Source: Acidimicrobiales bacterium (lineage in GTDB: Bacteria; Actinomycetota; Acidimicrobiia; Acidimicrobiales; MedAcidi-G1). Taken from it: 64,000 bases of DNA. A model generated the notes under the pieces. It was not told where the DNA came from. It ran no database searches and was given only the letters and a program-made list of their open reading frames with translations. Below, one piece after another: positions 36,785 through 44,326 of this stretch; the stretch's first letter is position 1, and the number at the start of each line of letters is the position of its first letter. The translations under genes and the position numbers were made by a program. The DNA is taken from NCBI GenBank assembly GCA_016845305.1, contig JAERSW010000012.1, positions 62,001-126,000 of the forward strand, written 5' to 3'.

Positions 36785-37617
36785 CCGTCCGGATCGTGAC
36801 CGACAGCGCCTGCGACCTGACCGCCGAGGAGTGTGCGTCCCGGGGGATCGACGTGGTCCCCCTGAGCATCCGGTTCGGCGACCAGGTCTTCCTGGACCGC
36901 GACGAACTGGGCGTGGACGACTTCTACCGCCGCATGGCCTCCAGCGAGGACCTGCCCCAGACCGCCGCGCCGGCCCCGGGCGCCTTCGCCGAGGTGTTCC
37001 GACGCCGCCTCGACGAGGGTGCCGACGCCGTGGTGTGCATCAACCTGTCGAGCGGGGTCTCCGCGACCATGGAGTCCTCCGAACTGGCCCGCCGCGAGGT
37101 CGACGGCGACGTCCGGATCGTGGACAGCCGTTCGGTGACCGGTGGCCTGGGCACCATGGTGCTGGCCGCTGCCGAGGCGGCCGCCGGCGGGGCGTCGGCC
37201 GACGAGGTGGTGGCCCTCGTCGAGGACCTCCGTGGCCGCACCCGGGTCTACGGCGCCATCGACACGCTGGAGAACCTCAAGAAGGGCGGCCGGATCGGCA
37301 ACGCCCAGGCCCTGGTGGGCTCCGTGCTGTCCATCAAGCCGTTGATCGACATCAGCAGCGGCGTGGTGGAGGAGGCCGGTCGCCAGCGGACCCGCCGCAA
37401 GTCGCTGGGGTGGCTCCGCGACAAGGTGGCCGAGCACGCCGAGGAGATCGAGAACCTGTCGGTGATGCACGCCCAGGCCGACGACATCGACGACCTGGTG
37501 GCCATGCTCGGCGACCTGGTCGACCCGTCGTCCATCCGGGTCGGGGTGATCGGTCCGGTGGTGGCCAGCCACGGTGGCCCGGGCGTCATCGGCCTCTGCT
37601 TCACCCTCTCCGGCTGA
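36781..37617 (+). CDS. DegV family fatty-acid-binding protein
   Basis: DegV/FakB-type proteins bind a fatty acid and present it to a kinase. The N-terminus M-T-V-R-I-V-T-D-S-A-C-D-L is the family hallmark. The fatty-acid pocket motifs N-L-S-S-G-V-S-A-T (near residue 84) and D-S-R-S-V-T-G-G-L-G (near 115) follow, and later T-L-E-N-L-K-K-G-G-R-I and H-G-G-P-G-V-I-G. Its length of 278 aa is normal. The ATG overlaps the DUF6049 stop (ATGA). In mycobacteria MurJ holds this position. No FakA-type kinase is in the window. Confidence 0.93.
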   Translation: MTVRIVTDSACDLTAEECASRGIDVVPLSIRFGDQVFLDRDELGVDDFYRRMASSEDLPQTAAPAPGAFAEVFRRRLDEGADAVVCINLSSGVSATMESSELARREVDGDVRIVDSRSVTGGLGTMVLAAAEAAAGGASADEVVALVEDLRGRTRVYGAIDTLENLKKGGRIGNAQALVGSVLSIKPLIDISSGVVEEAGRQRTRRKSLGWLRDKVAEHAEEIENLSVMHAQADDIDDLVAMLGDLVDPSSIRVGVIGPVVASHGGPGVIGLCFTLSG

Positions 37618-37675
37618 GCCCGTCCCACTCGCCGGCGTCGCTCCGACCGCCGGACGGGCACCGGAGGCCGATCGG

Positions 37676-37681
37676 TAGGCT
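37676..37681 (+). promoter_or_regulatory. Candidate -10 of the small membrane protein gene
   Basis: TAGGCT, then 7 bases, then ATG 37689, with no Shine-Dalgarno site. This implies a leaderless transcript that probably also covers trxB. Confidence 0.4.
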
Positions 37682-37688
37682 CGCCGCC

Positions 37689-38006
37689 ATGGACTCCAGT
37701 GGTGGGGCCTCCGACGGCGGGTCCGCCCCGACCGGCGACTGGGCCTCGGGCCTCGTCGGCCGCTTCGTCGACGGCGTCGACTCGATCCGTCGGGCCACGA
37801 CCCGACCCGTCCTGACCGCGGCCCGGGCCCTCGTCTACGGCGTGGTGGTCCTGGCCTGCGTGGTGGCCGCCCTCGTCCTGGCCGGCGTCGGACTGTTCCG
37901 CCTCCTCGACGTCGTCCTCCCCGGCTCGAGTTGGTCGGCCCACCTCGTCCTCGGCTCCGTCTGCTGTGCCCTCGGTGGCCTCCTGTGGTCCCGCCGGAGC
38001 GGCTGA
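37689..38006 (+). CDS. Small membrane protein (105 aa), unknown function
   Basis: A soluble, Gly/Ser/Asp-rich N-terminus of about 45 residues is followed by two hydrophobic segments (about 46-70 and 80-98) and a basic tail S-R-R-S-G. I recognise no family. It lies between degV and trxB on the same strand. The ATG is 7 bases after TAGGCT. Confidence 0.65.
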   Translation: MDSSGGASDGGSAPTGDWASGLVGRFVDGVDSIRRATTRPVLTAARALVYGVVVLACVVAALVLAGVGLFRLLDVVLPGSSWSAHLVLGSVCCALGGLLWSRRSG

Positions 38007-38049
38007 GCCGAACCCTGATCGACCCCACTCGAGTTCCCCGGGAGGAACC

Positions 38050-39009
38050 GTGTCCCACCACGAAGTCGTCATCATCGGATCCGGTCCGGCCGGTCTGACG
38101 GCCGCCATCTACACCGCCCGTGCCGACCTGGCCCCGCTGGTGATCGAGGGCGAGCCGTCCTCGACCAGCGACCAGCCGGGTGGCCAGCTCATGCTGACCA
38201 CCGAGGTGGAGAACTTCCCCGGCTTCCCCGAGGGGATCATGGGCCCCCAACTCATGATCGACATGCGCGCCCAGGCCGCCCGCTTCGGAGCCGACATCGT
38301 CACCGCCAAGGTGTCCCGGGTGGACCTCGGCGAGCGTCCGTTCCGCATCTGGGTCGGCGACCCGGAGGCCCCGGAGCCGACGCACACCGCAGACGCGGTC
38401 ATCGTCTCCACCGGTGCCCGGTCGGTCATGCTGGGCCTGGAAGCCGAGCAGCGCCTGATCGGACACGGCCTGTCGACGTGCGCCACCTGCGACGGGTTCT
38501 TCTTCAGGGACCAGGAGATCGCCGTGGTGGGCGGCGGCGACTCGGCGCTCGAGGAGGCGGGCTTCCTGACCAAGTTCGCCTCCAAGGTGACCATCGTGCA
38601 CCGGCGTGACGAGCTCCGGGCGTCGAAGATCATGCAGCAGCGGGCCTTCGACAATCCGAAGGTCGAGTTCGCCTGGAACACGGTGGTCGACGACGTGCTG
38701 GGCGAGTCGAAGGTGGAGGGCCTGGCGGTCCGGGACACCGTGACCGGGGAGGCTCGCACGCTGCCGGTGACCGGCGTGTTCATCGCCATCGGGCACCGAC
38801 CCAACACCGACCTGTTCGCCGGCCAGCTGGACATGGACGAGGCGGGCTACCTGGTCACCGGGGCCGACCGCTCGACCACGAACGTGGAGGGGGTCTTCGC
38901 CTGCGGCGACGTCCAGGACCACACCTACCGGCAGGCCATCACCGCGGCGGCGTCGGGTTGCATGGCCGCCATCGACGCCGAGCGCTGGCTGGAGAGTCGC
39001 GGCGACTGA
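38050..39009 (+). CDS. trxB: Thioredoxin reductase
   Basis: A flavoenzyme that reduces thioredoxin with NADPH. The GTG at 38050 has GGAGGAA a few bases upstream. The FAD motif [10 protein letters not shown] is near residue 12, the redox pair C-A-T-C is at 144-147, the NADPH motif [10 protein letters not shown] is near 165, H-R-R-D-E-L near 189, and the second FAD motif G-D-V-Q-D near 285. Its length of 319 aa is normal. trxA follows 112 bases later. The pair is also adjacent near the origin in mycobacteria and streptomycetes. Confidence 0.97.
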   Translation: MSHHEVVIIGSGPAGLTAAIYTARADLAPLVIEGEPSSTSDQPGGQLMLTTEVENFPGFPEGIMGPQLMIDMRAQAARFGADIVTAKVSRVDLGERPFRIWVGDPEAPEPTHTADAVIVSTGARSVMLGLEAEQRLIGHGLSTCATCDGFFFRDQEIAVVGGGDSALEEAGFLTKFASKVTIVHRRDELRASKIMQQRAFDNPKVEFAWNTVVDDVLGESKVEGLAVRDTVTGEARTLPVTGVFIAIGHRPNTDLFAGQLDMDEAGYLVTGADRSTTNVEGVFACGDVQDHTYRQAITAAASGCMAAIDAERWLESRGD

Positions 39010-39121
39010 CGGCGCCTACGATCAGGGAGACGCGTCCTCCGGTCGCGGGCCGAGGCCCCGGATCCGGCGGTCGCCGGCACGAACGATCGTCCCCACGGGG
39101 ACCCGAGAGAAGCGAGATCCC

Positions 39122-39448
39122 ATGGCCGGTGCCATCAGCAACCTGTCCGAGACCACCTTCGACGAGGAGGTCGGCTCGGCATCCGAGCCCGTGCTCGTCG
39201 ACTTCTGGGCCGAGTGGTGCGGGCCCTGCAAGATGATCGCCCCCATCCTCGAGGAGATCGCCTCCGAGCAGGAGGGCACGCTGCGGGTGGCCAAGGTGAA
39301 CGTCGACGAGGCTCCCGAACTGGCGCGTCGCTTCGAGGTGATGAGCATCCCCACGCTGATCCTGTTCAGCGACGGACAGCCGGCCACCCGGATCGTCGGG
39401 GCCAAGGGCAAGCCCCAGCTGCTCCAGGAACTGGCCGCCCACCTCTAG
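39122..39448 (+). CDS. trxA: Thioredoxin
   Basis: A small disulfide reductant. The active site W-C-G-P-C-K is at residues 32-37, and the cis-Pro loop S-I-P-T-L lies near residue 75. Its length of 108 aa is normal. It is expected to be reduced by the TrxB just upstream. Confidence 0.98.
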   Translation: MAGAISNLSETTFDEEVGSASEPVLVDFWAEWCGPCKMIAPILEEIASEQEGTLRVAKVNVDEAPELARRFEVMSIPTLILFSDGQPATRIVGAKGKPQLLQELAAHL

Positions 39449-39523
39449 GTCCGGTTCCGGTCACGGTCGACGGCGGACCACCGGCGCCCACCGTCCGGAC
39501 CCTCGACGATCGACTCCGTCGTC

Positions 39524-40618
39524 GTGGATCCAGCCATGTACGACCTCCGACCGGGTGACCGCGGCACGTCCGTCCGGGACCTCCATCGCCGACTCGACGA
39601 AGCCGGCCACCCCGTCGATCCATCGGAGGTGACGGCAACCGAGTTCGGCGCCGACACCACCCGGGCGTTGCTGGCCTTCCAGGCCGAACGGGGGATCGAC
39701 GAGCACGGTCTGGTCGATGCCGGGACCCATGCCGCCCTGGTGGAGGCCGGCCTCCGGCTCGGCGACCGCAGCCTCTACCTCCACTCCCCCATGTTCCGGG
39801 GCGACGACGTCGCCGACCTGCAACTCCGCCTGGGAAGCCTCGGCTTCGATGCGGGCCGGATCGACGGCATCTTCGGGCCGGACACCTCGACGGCGGTGGT
39901 GGACTTCCAACGGAACGTCGGCCTGGCCACCGACGGCATCGCCGGCCCGGGCACGGTCCGCGGCCTCCGTCTCCTCCTCGGACGGGCACAGGGGCGCCGT
40001 CCGGTCGCCCAGGTTCGGGAACTTGACCGCCTCCGTCGCAGCAGCGCCGGCCTGGTCGACCAGCGCGTCGCGCTCGGCCACTTCGGGGGTGCGGCAGCAC
40101 TCACCTCGGCGGTGGGACGAATGCTGCGGGCCACCGGTGCCCACGTGGTCGAGTTGGACCATCCCGACGAGAACGCCCAGGCGGCCACGGCCAACGAGTT
40201 CGAGGCCGGGCTGTACCTCGGGCTCCGTATTGAGAACCATTCCTATTGTCGAGCCACCTACTTCGCCACCGAGGGCTTCCACAGCGAAGGGGGCCTCCGA
40301 CTGGCACACCGGTGTGCCGATGCCCTGGACGAGGTCCTCGAGCACCACCGAGCCGACGGGCCCGACGTCGATCAGGAGGCGGCGGGAACTCCGGCGACGA
40401 CCGGACGGGCCACGACACGGGCCACGACACGGGCCACGACACGAGAGGGCCGGCGGACGACCGTGCTCCGCCGGACCCGCATGCCCGCCGTGCTGTGCAC
40501 CCTGGCCCCCCCGGCCACCATCGTGATGGCCACCGCGGAAATCGCCAGTGCCCTCGTCCAGGCCATCGTCGGCTGGACGGCTGACCCCGCCGCCGATCCC
40601 CCCGGCGAGACGACCTGA
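39524..40618 (+). CDS. CwlM-like protein: two peptidoglycan-binding domains and a degenerate amidase domain
   Basis: Residues about 8-75 and 86-150 are peptidoglycan-binding-1 repeats (second: L-G-S-L-G-F-D-A-G-R-I-D-G-I-F-G-P-D-T). Residues about 180-350 align by pattern with amidase-3 but have lost the zinc and catalytic motifs: the D-P-G-H-G-G region reads A-L-G-H-F-G-G, the S-I-H-A-N region reads L-G-L-R-I-E, and the final catalytic Glu region is V-L-C-T-L. The R-T-R-M-P-A-V stretch matches mycobacterial CwlM, a non-enzymatic activator of MurA regulated by PknB. There is no signal peptide, which fits a cytoplasmic regulator. A T-T-R-A repeat insert sits near residue 295. The GTG at 39524 or the ATG at 39536 is the start. 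It converges on parB, as in mycobacteria. Confidence 0.85.
   Translation: MDPAMYDLRPGDRGTSVRDLHRRLDEAGHPVDPSEVTATEFGADTTRALLAFQAERGIDEHGLVDAGTHAALVEAGLRLGDRSLYLHSPMFRGDDVADLQLRLGSLGFDAGRIDGIFGPDTSTAVVDFQRNVGLATDGIAGPGTVRGLRLLLGRAQGRRPVAQVRELDRLRRSSAGLVDQRVALGHFGGAAALTSAVGRMLRATGAHVVELDHPDENAQAATANEFEAGLYLGLRIENHSYCRATYFATEGFHSEGGLRLAHRCADALDEVLEHHRADGPDVDQEAAGTPATTGRATTRATTRATTREGRRTTVLRRTRMPAVLCTLAPPATIVMATAEIASALVQAIVGWTADPAADPPGETT
40405..40440 (+). repeat. Three perfect 12-bp tandem units in the CwlM-like gene
   Basis: The unit acgggccacgac occurs three times and encodes R-A-T-T repeats in a loop of the degenerate amidase domain. Copy-number change stays in frame. Confidence 0.9.
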
Positions 40619-40649
40619 ACCGAAGGGTTCCGGTCGAAATCAGCCCCGA

Positions 40650-41570
40650 TCAGCCGCCGAGCAGTTCGAAGAGCCTCTGCAGGTCGTCGCGATCGGCGAA
40701 CTCGACGACGATCCGGCCCTTCTTCCCCCGCGACTGGACCTTGACCGTGGTGTCGAACCGGTCACCAAGGATCCGTTCGACCTCCAGGAGGCCGGCATCG
40801 CGGGTGCTCTCGGGTGGCTTCGGCGAATCCTCGTCCGGAGCCACCTCCACCTCGTCGATCGACCGAACCAGGTCCTCGACCTGACGGACCGAGAGTCCCT
40901 CATCGGCCACACGGCGGGCCAGGCGCTCGACCAGCTGGCGATCGCCCAGGCCGGCCAGGGCACGGGCGTGCCCGGCACCGAGGCTCCCGTCCATGATCCT
41001 TTCCTGGACCGAGTCCGGAAGGTGGAGGAGACGGAGGCTGTTGGCGACCGCCGGCCGGCTCCGTCCGACCCGCACGGCGACCTGGTGCTGGGTGAGGCCG
41101 AACTCGTCCATCAGGCGATGGAAGGCGGCGGCCTCCTCCAACGGGTTGAGGTCGTCCCGATGGAGGTTCTCCACGATGGCCTGCTCGAGGGAGTCACGGT
41201 CCTCGCTCTCCCGGACCAGGGCCGGGATCGCGGTCAGGCCGGCCCGCTTGGCGGCACGCCACCGACGTTCGCCGGCCACCAACTCGTAGCCACCATCCGT
41301 CTGCCGGACCAGGATCGGCTGGAGGACACCGACCTCCTGGATCGACAGGGTCAGCTCGGCCATCTTCTCATCATCGAAGACCCGCCGAGGCTGGTACTGG
41401 TTGGGGGAGACGTCGGACACCGCGATGGTGGCCAACCGGGCCTCTCCGACGACCGTGCCTCCGGCCGACGGATCGGCGGCTGCGTCCGACGACGGGGCCT
41501 CGGCAACGGCCGCTCCGCCGCTCTCCGGAATGAGCGCGGACAGGCCCTTTCCCAAGCCTCCCTTCTTCAT
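40650..41570 (-). CDS. parB: Chromosome-partitioning protein ParB
   Basis: It binds parS sites, spreads as a CTP-dependent clamp and is moved by ParA. The start M-K-K-G-G-L-G-K-G-L-S-A-L-I-P is typical. The ParB/Srx CTPase domain contains Q-Y-Q-P-R-R and the box G-E-R-R-W-R-A-A near residue 105, then E-N-L-H-R-D-D-L-N-P-L-E-E-A. The helix-turn-helix is near T-Q-H-Q-V-A-V-R-V-G-R-S-R. The C-terminal dimerisation domain ends F-E-L-L-G-G. It is 306 aa long. Two perfect parS sites lie upstream of parA. Confidence 0.97.
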   Translation of the reverse strand: MKKGGLGKGLSALIPESGGAAVAEAPSSDAAADPSAGGTVVGEARLATIAVSDVSPNQYQPRRVFDDEKMAELTLSIQEVGVLQPILVRQTDGGYELVAGERRWRAAKRAGLTAIPALVRESEDRDSLEQAIVENLHRDDLNPLEEAAAFHRLMDEFGLTQHQVAVRVGRSRPAVANSLRLLHLPDSVQERIMDGSLGAGHARALAGLGDRQLVERLARRVADEGLSVRQVEDLVRSIDEVEVAPDEDSPKPPESTRDAGLLEVERILGDRFDTTVKVQSRGKKGRIVVEFADRDDLQRLFELLGG

Positions 41571-41605
41571 GACGCGATCTCCCTCAGAAGAATGCCCATC
41601 TTCAT
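41567..41605 (-). CDS. 12-codon ORF chained between parA and parB
   Basis: Its ATG overlaps the parA stop (ATGA at 41602-41605) and its stop overlaps the parB ATG (41567-41570). It reads M-K-M-G-I-L-L-R-E-I-A-S, and it has GGAGGT upstream at the parA end. Its DNA looks like a tandem copy of the parA-end/parB-start junction. It may be a translational coupling peptide or a by-product of duplication. Confidence 0.4.
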   Translation of the reverse strand: MKMGILLREIAS

Positions 41606-42429
41606 GATGCGACCTCCTCGGTCGTCTCCGGAGCGGCCCCGCCCCGCTCGAGTACCTCACGAGCCAACTCTCGATAGGCCACCGCGCCCCGACAGGTGGG
41701 GTCGTAGACGGTGATCGGCTGCCCGAACGACGGAGCCTCCGAGAGGCGCACCGACCGGGGGATCACCTGCCGACACACCCGGTCCCCGAAGTACGAACGG
41801 ACTTCATCGGCCACCTGTTCGGACAACTTCGTCCGGGCGTCGTACATCACCAGCGCAATCGTGGAGATCTCCAGCCCCGGATTCAAGTTGGCCTTCACGA
41901 GGTCGACATTGCCGACCAACTGCCCGAGTCCCTCCAGGGCGTAGTACTCGCACTGGATCGGAACGAGGACCTCTTCGGCCACCACCAGGGCATTCACGGT
42001 CAGCAGCCCCAGCGCCGGCGGACAGTCGATCAGGATGATGTCGTAGTCGTCGGCCACCTCGGCCAGGGCCTTCTCCAGACGATGCTCCCGACTGAAGGCA
42101 GTGACCAACTCGATTTCCGCTCCGGCCAACGAGAGGCTGGACGGCACCACCTCAAGGTTCGGAACCTCTGTGGTACAGACGACCTCGGCGACGGTCGCCC
42201 GCTGCAGGACCACCTCGTACACCGAGGCGGAGAGATCGCGGCTCGCGATCCCCAGTCCCGTGGTGGCATTGGCCTGAGGGTCCAGATCGACGATCAGGAC
42301 CCGCTGCCCCTGCTCGGCGATCGAGGCTCCCAGGTTGATCGTCGTCGTCGTCTTGCCGACGCCGCCCTTTTGATTGGCGACAGCGATGACGCGGGCACGG
42401 TGGTTCTGCAGGACCATTCGGAGGATCAT
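41602..42429 (-). CDS. parA: Chromosome-partitioning ATPase ParA
   Basis: A Walker-type ATPase that moves ParB-parS complexes. The deviant Walker A is K-G-G-V-G-K-T-T-T (near residue 22), with D-L-D-P-Q-A-N-A-T-T-G-L and Walker B L-I-D-C-P-P-A-L-G-L-L-T as expected, and Q-C-E-Y-Y-A-L-E-G-L later. The frame stays open upstream to 42519, but that stretch only translates a parS site and spacer, so the start is ATG 42429 or 42417. It is 275 aa long from 42429. The parA-parB pair reads away from rsmG on the minus strand. Confidence 0.95.
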   Translation of the reverse strand: MILRMVLQNHRARVIAVANQKGGVGKTTTTINLGASIAEQGQRVLIVDLDPQANATTGLGIASRDLSASVYEVVLQRATVAEVVCTTEVPNLEVVPSSLSLAGAEIELVTAFSREHRLEKALAEVADDYDIILIDCPPALGLLTVNALVVAEEVLVPIQCEYYALEGLGQLVGNVDLVKANLNPGLEISTIALVMYDARTKLSEQVADEVRSYFGDRVCRQVIPRSVRLSEAPSFGQPITVYDPTCRGAVAYRELAREVLERGGAAPETTEEVAS

Positions 42430-42502
42430 GGCGGGATTACCCACAGAACACAAGCACCCCTGTGGAAAAACCCGCCATGAATCCAGAAATGGGGCCCACA
42501 AA

Positions 42503-42518
42503 TGTTCCACGTGGAACA
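42503..42518. promoter_or_regulatory. parS site 1
   Basis: TGTTCCACGTGGAACA is a perfect 16-bp palindrome matching the ParB-binding consensus of actinobacteria. It lies 74 bases upstream of parA. Confidence 0.93.
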
Positions 42519-42540
42519 CTCCCGTGAGTTGTCACCCTGA

Positions 42541-42556
42541 TGTTCCACGTGGAACA
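42541..42556. promoter_or_regulatory. parS site 2
   Basis: An identical 16-bp palindrome, 38 bp from site 1 centre to centre, ends 18 bases from the rsmG stop. Confidence 0.93.
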
Positions 42557-42573
42557 CCGCAGACGATCCCGAG

Positions 42574-43230
42574 TTAGCCGGCCTCTCCGTCGGTCGTCCA
42601 GAGGGGATCGTCGACCTGACGCACGAACCGGCGGGGATACCGGTCCGAACACCCGTCTACCCGGCACAAGGACCGGTAGGTTGCGTCTCCCGCCCGCCAG
42701 TTCCCGACATCCCGGAGGCCGAGGCCTGCGAGTCGGTCGACCGGCCATCTCGACGGCGAGACGGCGCCCTCCTCCTGCTGCGCTGGCGGCTCGCTGACCA
42801 GCAGGTATCCACCAATTCCGAGCAGGGGAGCAGCGCATTCCGCGGTGGGTGCCGGCGGCGCGAACCCCCTCGCCGTCACCACGTCGACCCGGCCACGGAG
42901 GGGTCCCCGTGCCACCTCGACGGCGTCTGCCAGATGGACCTCCACCCGGTCCTCCAGCCCGAGCTTCCGAACCGCCCAACGAAGGAAGGTCGTCCTTCGC
43001 TCCCCTCGGTCCACCAACGACCACCTCCACGCCGTGCGGGTGGCCAGGACCAGGCCCGGTACCCCGCCCCCCGTTCCCAGGTCGACGGCGACGACCTGTG
43101 GATTCTCCACATCGGGAAGGGCCGGGAACGCGAGGAAGCCCGCGCTGTGCGCGGGCCCCTCCATCGCAGCCGTCGAGGTCAGGTACCCCTCGGCCCTCGC
43201 CGCATCGAGGATCTCCTCGATGGACGTCAT
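42574..43230 (-). CDS. rsmG: 16S rRNA (guanine-N7) methyltransferase RsmG
   Basis: It methylates G527 of 16S rRNA; loss gives low-level streptomycin resistance in other bacteria. The SAM-binding motif V-D-L-G-T-G-G-G-V-P-G-L-V-L-A is near residue 49. L-V-D-R-G-E-R-R and V-T-A-R-G-F-A-P follow, and the end R-R-F-V-R-Q matches the family. The length of 218 aa is normal. It sits between parA and jag as in other actinobacteria. Confidence 0.94.
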   Translation of the reverse strand: MTSIEEILDAARAEGYLTSTAAMEGPAHSAGFLAFPALPDVENPQVVAVDLGTGGGVPGLVLATRTAWRWSLVDRGERRTTFLRWAVRKLGLEDRVEVHLADAVEVARGPLRGRVDVVTARGFAPPAPTAECAAPLLGIGGYLLVSEPPAQQEEGAVSPSRWPVDRLAGLGLRDVGNWRAGDATYRSLCRVDGCSDRYPRRFVRQVDDPLWTTDGEAG

Positions 43231-43246
43231 GACACCGGTCGCCTCG

Positions 43247-44326
43247 TCAGTTGGAGCTCACGGAGATGACGACACGGCGGTCAGCATCGCTGCCCTCCGA
43301 CGTCGTCGAGAGGCCGTCGATCTCGGCGATGGTGTCGTGGACGACCTTCCTGTCGGCAGCCCCCATCGGCTCGAGCGCACGCGGGTGACCATCCTCGAGG
43401 ACCGCCTCGGCCTGCGTCCGGGCGAAGTCGGCCAGGAAGGTCCGACGGCGCTCCCGGTAGCCACCGATGTCGACGGTCAACGAGCCGTCGGCCTGACCAT
43501 CGGAGCTCCGCTGGACGAGCGTCCGCGACAGCTCGGTGATGGCACGCACCGTCTCGCCCCGCTGGCCGATGGCCAGGCCCAGGTTCAGACCCTGTGCCTC
43601 GACCGTCAGGCGGTCCTCCTCGATGGTGCTGGCGACCCGAGCCTCCAGCCCCATCTTGTCCAGGAGGCCCTGGACGAACTCTTCGGTGATCCGTGCCTGC
43701 GTCTGCAGATCCATGGCCTCCACCTCAGCCCTCTCCCGGCCGCTCCCACGACCGTTCTCCCGGACCGGCTCGGTCGCCGATCCCTTCTCCCGGCCACCTC
43801 GACCGGACGTCTCGTTCGCTTCCGCCTTCTGGGCCGCCATCTCGTCGGCCTGTCGGCCGCCGGCGGCGTTCCCACTGGTGTTCCCATCGGAGCTGCGACC
43901 ACCCCGGCCACGACCACCGCGACGGGATCGGCCCTCCGACCGCTCCTCTGCCGGCTTCCTGTCACCATTCTGGCCACCATCTCGGCCACCAGCCTGGCTA
44001 CCGGACTGCTTGCCGCCCTGGCCGCCGGACTGCCGACCAGACTGCTGGCCGTCGTTGCGGCCTCGGCCCTTCTGCCCGTTGCGGCCCTGGCCCTTCTGCC
44101 CGTTCCGACGGTTCCGATCCCGGCGCTCCACCTTCGGACGGGGGCTGGTCGGTCGGACCCGGGCCCGCAGCCGGGCCTCGGTCTTCCGGAGGCCGAACAT
44201 CGAGCGGGAGCCCTCGACGAGGACCTCCACCTCCATCTCGTCCTCGGCCACGCCCAGGCGGTCCAGGGCGCGTTCCTTCGCTTCGTCGAGCGTGGTTCCC
44301 GTGGTCTCGATCCACTCCATGCTCAC
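43247..44326 (-). CDS. jag: Jag/KhpB RNA-binding protein with long disordered linker
   Basis: The Jag-N domain covers residues about 1-55, with G-L-R-K-T-E-A-R. A low-complexity linker of about 145 residues (60-205), rich in Gly, Arg, Asn and Gln, separates it from the KH domain, whose G-x-x-G loop is G-Q-R-G near residue 250. The R3H domain follows (R-R-T-F-L-A-D-F-A, P-M-G-A-A-D-R-K-V-V-H). Many KhpB proteins are about 200 aa, so the linker makes this one (359 aa) long. The GTG at 44326 overlaps the yidC stop (GTGA); an ATG lies two codons later. KhpB acts with KhpA as a broad RNA-binding partner affecting cell elongation in Gram-positives. Confidence 0.92.
   Translation of the reverse strand: MSMEWIETTGTTLDEAKERALDRLGVAEDEMEVEVLVEGSRSMFGLRKTEARLRARVRPTSPRPKVERRDRNRRNGQKGQGRNGQKGRGRNDGQQSGRQSGGQGGKQSGSQAGGRDGGQNGDRKPAEERSEGRSRRGGRGRGGRSSDGNTSGNAAGGRQADEMAAQKAEANETSGRGGREKGSATEPVRENGRGSGRERAEVEAMDLQTQARITEEFVQGLLDKMGLEARVASTIEEDRLTVEAQGLNLGLAIGQRGETVRAITELSRTLVQRSSDGQADGSLTVDIGGYRERRRTFLADFARTQAEAVLEDGHPRALEPMGAADRKVVHDTIAEIDGLSTTSEGSDADRRVVISVSSN

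Noticed and set aside
40617-40630. Short inverted repeat between the CwlM-like gene and parB as a two-way terminator
   Set aside because: The stem is only 5 bases (GAACC / GGTTC), overlaps the stop codon and has no T-tract, so it is too weak to annotate.
42430-42519. N-terminal extension of ParA beginning M-F-H-V-E-H
   Set aside because: These residues are the translation of parS site 1 and the spacer; the ParA family starts near M-V-L-Q-N.
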